Shown: one piece after another, positions 47,001 through 49,202 of the stretch
Layout of the letters: every line of letters begins with the position of its first letter
How positions within the stretch are numbered: the first letter of the stretch is position 1
Source of the DNA: Acanthaster planci
Taxonomy: Eukaryota; Echinodermata; Asteroidea; Valvatida; Acanthasteridae
Assembly: GCF_001949145.1 (NCBI RefSeq)
Contig: NW_019091368.1
Location: 32,113-81,314, forward strand
DNA length: 49,202 nt
Direction: 5' to 3'
Made by a program: the position numbers and the translations under genes
The notes under the pieces: generated by a model
What the model was told of the DNA's origin: nothing
Databases searched by the model: none
What the model saw: only the letters and a program-made list of their open reading frames with translations

Positions 47001-48303
47001 TACTTCATGCACACAATTATTTTTGGAAAATGCATTGGCATGAACCAACATGCATATGCACTTCATTTGTTTGCTTTACATTTTCTGATTCAAACTGACA
47101 TCATACTTCTGTATTCTTTACCACCTCTTGAATCAAAACTGGTATTCCACTGTGATGGTTTTTGTTTGTGGTTAGCTGTTTTTGTTGAGAGTTAGGGTAT
47201 CATTCGTTTAGTCATAAGGAAAAACTGGGCAAAATGTCTGACTCTGTGTCCATGTTTGCGTTATTCATGAAAGAGCGTTTCCATAATCCACATTTTTGTG
47301 TCATACTCATATGGAAACTAGATTTGAGTCTCTGCAACTGCCCCTTGGATCCGAAATGGCATCCCACTGTGAGAAATATGCCATGACATTCAAAAGGACA
47401 AAACTGGTTGCATATTAGTTCTCTAGTTGTCAAATGAGATGCATTCAAGGTGCTGAAGTGGCTTGTGACAAAAATGAAAAGAGTGGTGAAATATCAGGTA
47501 AATTTCATGCCATGCCTATAACCAGGATTTGAATCCATTGTTTTAAAGATGTATGCATCATTGATAGTTTTGACTACTCCAAACATAAATGTACAGGGAA
47601 CAGCAACTTTTGGTTCACTAAAACTATGAGGAGTGTTGTTAAAAAGAAAGAAAACATGCTAGATTGTAATAGGTTAAAAGAAATTTTGGAGCATTTTGTA
47701 TGAAATTCTTGTGCATTACAATAAGGAAGGAATACTGAATTTCTTATGCTGGTCACTCTCCTGCCATATTATGTTGAAGTGATTCAGTGAAATTAATTTG
47801 GCTTTTGCATTGGAGATGTTTGACAGTGGTTCTACCCTCACACCATCATGTACTGTACATGTACATGCAATATGAATTCTCAGTGTGGTAATAGTTCAGA
47901 ACAAAATCTCAAGCATGCTTGGGTGGGATTTGAGCCCATCACATCCTGCTTGCTTGTGAGAAGTCTGTACTCTGTGAGTAGGAACTCATGGGTTCGAATC
48001 CCACCTGAGTAAGCATGTGACTTTTTGCAGTTCTCATACCACACTGATAATACGGAGTTAGAGTTGGCACGCGCTTTGATATCGGGGCAAAACCTAGTTT
48101 AAGACAAAGTGACTCTGTTGGTAAGATGACTGGATGATCTTCGCCTCATGCAGGACTATTCCACCAGTCGCTTCTCATCATTCCTGGCCTCTGAAACCGG
48201 CAAGATGCAGTTCAGCATCACCAGTGGCGCCTCGGTCACCATCAAGGGCAATAGTTGTCCCATCACTAGTGGTTGCCCATGCGGCAACGACAATGAGGTT
48301 CTG
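41059..48303 (+). CDS. AMN: Amnionless homologue, 5' part (five exons; continues past the window)
   Basis: Exons: 41059-41092, 42418-42533, 45679-45820, 46718-46911, 48154-48303. All have GT/AG borders and matching phases (1, 0, 1, 0, 0). The product starts with a signal peptide (M-K-V-V-V-V-F-L-S-L-L-G-I-C-Y-G). It then follows amnionless residue by residue in key places: K-Q-W ... N-F-D-N-P-N-N-W ... P-C-A ... I-F-P, then S-W-F-D-P-D-N-W, E-R-V-P-C-T-Y-D-S-V-I-F-P, and F-L-A-S-E-T-G ... S-G-C-P-C-G-N. Amnionless is a single-pass membrane protein that carries cubilin to the apical surface for endocytosis. The cysteine-rich, transmembrane and F-x-N-P-x-F tail regions lie beyond the right end. 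N-glycosylation sequons N-M-T occur twice and N-F-S once. Confidence 0.92.
41147..41275. repeat. G-rich degenerate minisatellite in AMN intron 1
   Basis: A run of imperfect units of about ten bases of the form ggggcgaagt / gggcgagatg. Strongly purine-biased on the plus strand. Confidence 0.6.
42418..42533 (+). CDS. AMN: AMN exon 2
   Basis: Acceptor tatctag, donor ACA|GTAAGT. Encodes S-S-K-Q-W, N-F-D-N-P-N-N-W-N and K-A-P-C-A-T-N-K-I-I-F-P, the conserved N-terminus of mature amnionless. Confidence 0.92.
43671..43691. repeat. Short perfect hairpin
   Basis: CACATGTAC, three-base loop, GTACATGTG. In AMN intron 2. No further support for function. Confidence 0.5.
44652..44925 (+). repeat. Pair of diverged direct repeats
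   Basis: About 60 bp at 44652-44712 (AAGTGTATGTGGAAAT ... AATTGACCAGTT) recur at 44862-44925 with scattered changes. They lie in AMN intron 2. Confidence 0.6.
45679..45820 (+). CDS. AMN: AMN exon 3
   Basis: Acceptor ctgaag, donor G|GTAACA. Encodes V-L-L-Q-T-N-M-T-S-V-K-E-V-V-L-P and D-G-V-L-L, then D-P-E-C-D, collinear with amnionless. Phase 0 in, 1 out. Confidence 0.92.
46385..46573. mobile_element. hAT-like MITE with 8-bp target-site duplication
   Basis: The ends CAGTGTTGTAGTCGAGA and its complement TCTCGACTACAACATTG form terminal inverted repeats. Inside them CACAAGACC-type blocks also mirror each other. The flanks are CAAAGAAT (46377-46384) and CATAGAAT (46574-46581), seven of eight identical, as expected for a hAT insertion. 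189 bp, non-coding, in AMN intron 3. Confidence 0.7.
46718..46911 (+). CDS. AMN: AMN exon 4
   Basis: Acceptor cacacag, donor AAG|GTAAGT. Contains the second W-F-D-P-D-N-W repeat and E-R-V-P-C-T-Y-D-S-V-I-F-P, the most diagnostic amnionless segment. Confidence 0.94.
46983..47021. repeat. Perfect 18-bp hairpin with 3-nt loop
   Basis: AATAATTGTGTGCATGAA at 46983-47000 and its exact complement at 47004-47021. In AMN intron 4, 72 bases after the exon. The stem is too short for a microRNA precursor by itself. Confidence 0.85.
47911..48015. repeat. Inverted pair of tRNA-3'-end-like segments
   Basis: GGTGGGATTTGAGCCCAT at about 47922-47939 faces ATGGGTTCGAATCCCACC at about 47988-48005. Both resemble the T-arm B-box of tRNAs (GGTTCGAATCC) with about 50 bp between. 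No complete tRNA folds. They are probably SINE remnants in opposite orientation. Confidence 0.55.
48154..48303 (+). CDS. AMN: AMN exon 5
   Basis: Acceptor catgcag, donor CTG|GTGAGT. Encodes F-L-A-S-E-T-G-K-M-Q-F and C-P-I-T-S-G-C-P-C-G-N, matching the F-L-A-S and G-C-V-C-G-N blocks of amnionless. The next exon lies beyond the window. Confidence 0.92.
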
Positions 48304-49202
48304 GTGAGTAGATATTGCAGTACAAGCGGTGAACTTTACGATGCAGCACCATACTGAGAGGTTGCCATGGAAGAGGCTATTTTTCCCAGTGCATGTGGAA
48401 AACGGTCAACAAATTCTTTCCATCAGCTGCACACAGGGAACTTATTCAAGAACATCATTATTCTTGATGTTGGGTTGAAAATTTATCAGTTTATTTCAAG
48501 TGTCAGTTTTAATTGATGCTTCTTCCAAAAATTGCCTCATGTTGTATACTGGCATTCACTGTATTAATAGCCATTTGGCCATGATTTTGTTAACTGCAGA
48601 TTTTAGACTTGGCCTCTCTGCGGCAAGCATCTGGTGGTGCATTGTATTGTGAATCGTCTGCAAAACAGGCCAAGTGATTTCTTTCAGTGTGTGGTGTTTC
48701 TCTAACAAGTTGACTGACTTGTAGTTGATGTCCTGTAATGCTGACTAGGATCTTGCCTGCAGACGTTACAGGTTTCAGTGCCAAATTATTGTAAATGTAT
48801 TTTTAGGGGGTTTTCTGAAAAGTTGACAGAATCTGTAAAAGCTGGGTAGCATTTGAGCCTCACAGCGATGGTTGAAATGTGATATTTTGTACATACAATT
48901 CCAATTTTCAACCCACCCTGAGTTTGCCACTTGCACAGCATCCATTGTAGGCAACCAATTTGGAACAAAGTGAGTTGATTGCACGTTAGTGTAGCTAGTG
49001 GCCTCTGGTAATGTGTGTCTCATTCCTGACGGTTGGGTTGAATTGCCTTGTTGGTGTCCATCCTGATGTGTTGAAGAGATGCGGTCATTTTGATTGGTCA
49101 GATTATTTGTGCAGGGTCGTGGAGACTCTGCACGAGGGGATGCCAACAATGCCTTTTTTGGTCTTAAATGTGAATAATTATGGCTTCTCTGTAAGTATCC
49201 CC

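Overview
The window is animal nuclear DNA. Coding sequence sits in short exons with GT/AG introns, and the rest is intron or intergenic DNA rich in small DNA-transposon relics. Four spliced genes can be read. An amnionless homologue, a betaine-homocysteine methyltransferase (BHMT) homologue, a tRNA-derived SINE-like element and many short inverted-repeat elements fit a marine invertebrate deuterostome (cephalochordate, hemichordate or echinoderm). Species cannot be decided from sequence alone. There is a 761-base run of N at 16359-17119 and single Ns at 5304 and 27413.

Layout. (1) 491-4424, + strand: the last four coding exons of a BHMT-like gene whose 5' part lies left of the window; all three zinc-ligand cysteines are present. 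(2) 4425-9473: no intact gene, but a decayed non-LTR reverse transcriptase at about 8891-9290 keeps motifs A, B and C in one frame. (3) 9474-11407, - strand: a complete three-exon gene for a 289-residue protein that I do not recognise, with a paired CACGTGAC motif just upstream. (4) 11560-22399: no assignable gene outside transposons. This stretch holds an inverted-repeat element (13184-13433), two copies of a CpG-rich dispersed repeat (13770-14010 and 19131-19362), and a 3.4-kb element with terminal inverted repeats of 0.7-0.8 kb (15044-18442). That element carries an unrecognised ORF interrupted by the assembly gap. (5) 22400-38335, + strand: a complete 19-exon gene for a secreted protein of 794 residues: signal peptide, a novel cysteine-containing N-terminal segment, 12 EGF-like domains each on its own phase 1-1 exon, and a C-terminal domain that begins like a fibrinogen-type domain but does not continue as one. 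(6) 38336-41058: intergenic, with one 178-bp inverted-repeat element. (7) 41059 to beyond the right end, + strand: the first five coding exons of an amnionless (AMN) homologue.

How the genes relate. AMN is the membrane partner of cubilin in endocytosis, including B12 uptake in vertebrates. BHMT is the B12-independent route for remethylating homocysteine. Their proximity is notable but may be chance. The EGF protein is the best candidate for something undescribed. Its exon phases close perfectly over 2385 coding nucleotides, most EGF units carry O-glucose and O-fucose sites of the Notch type, and the two terminal domains match no family I can name.
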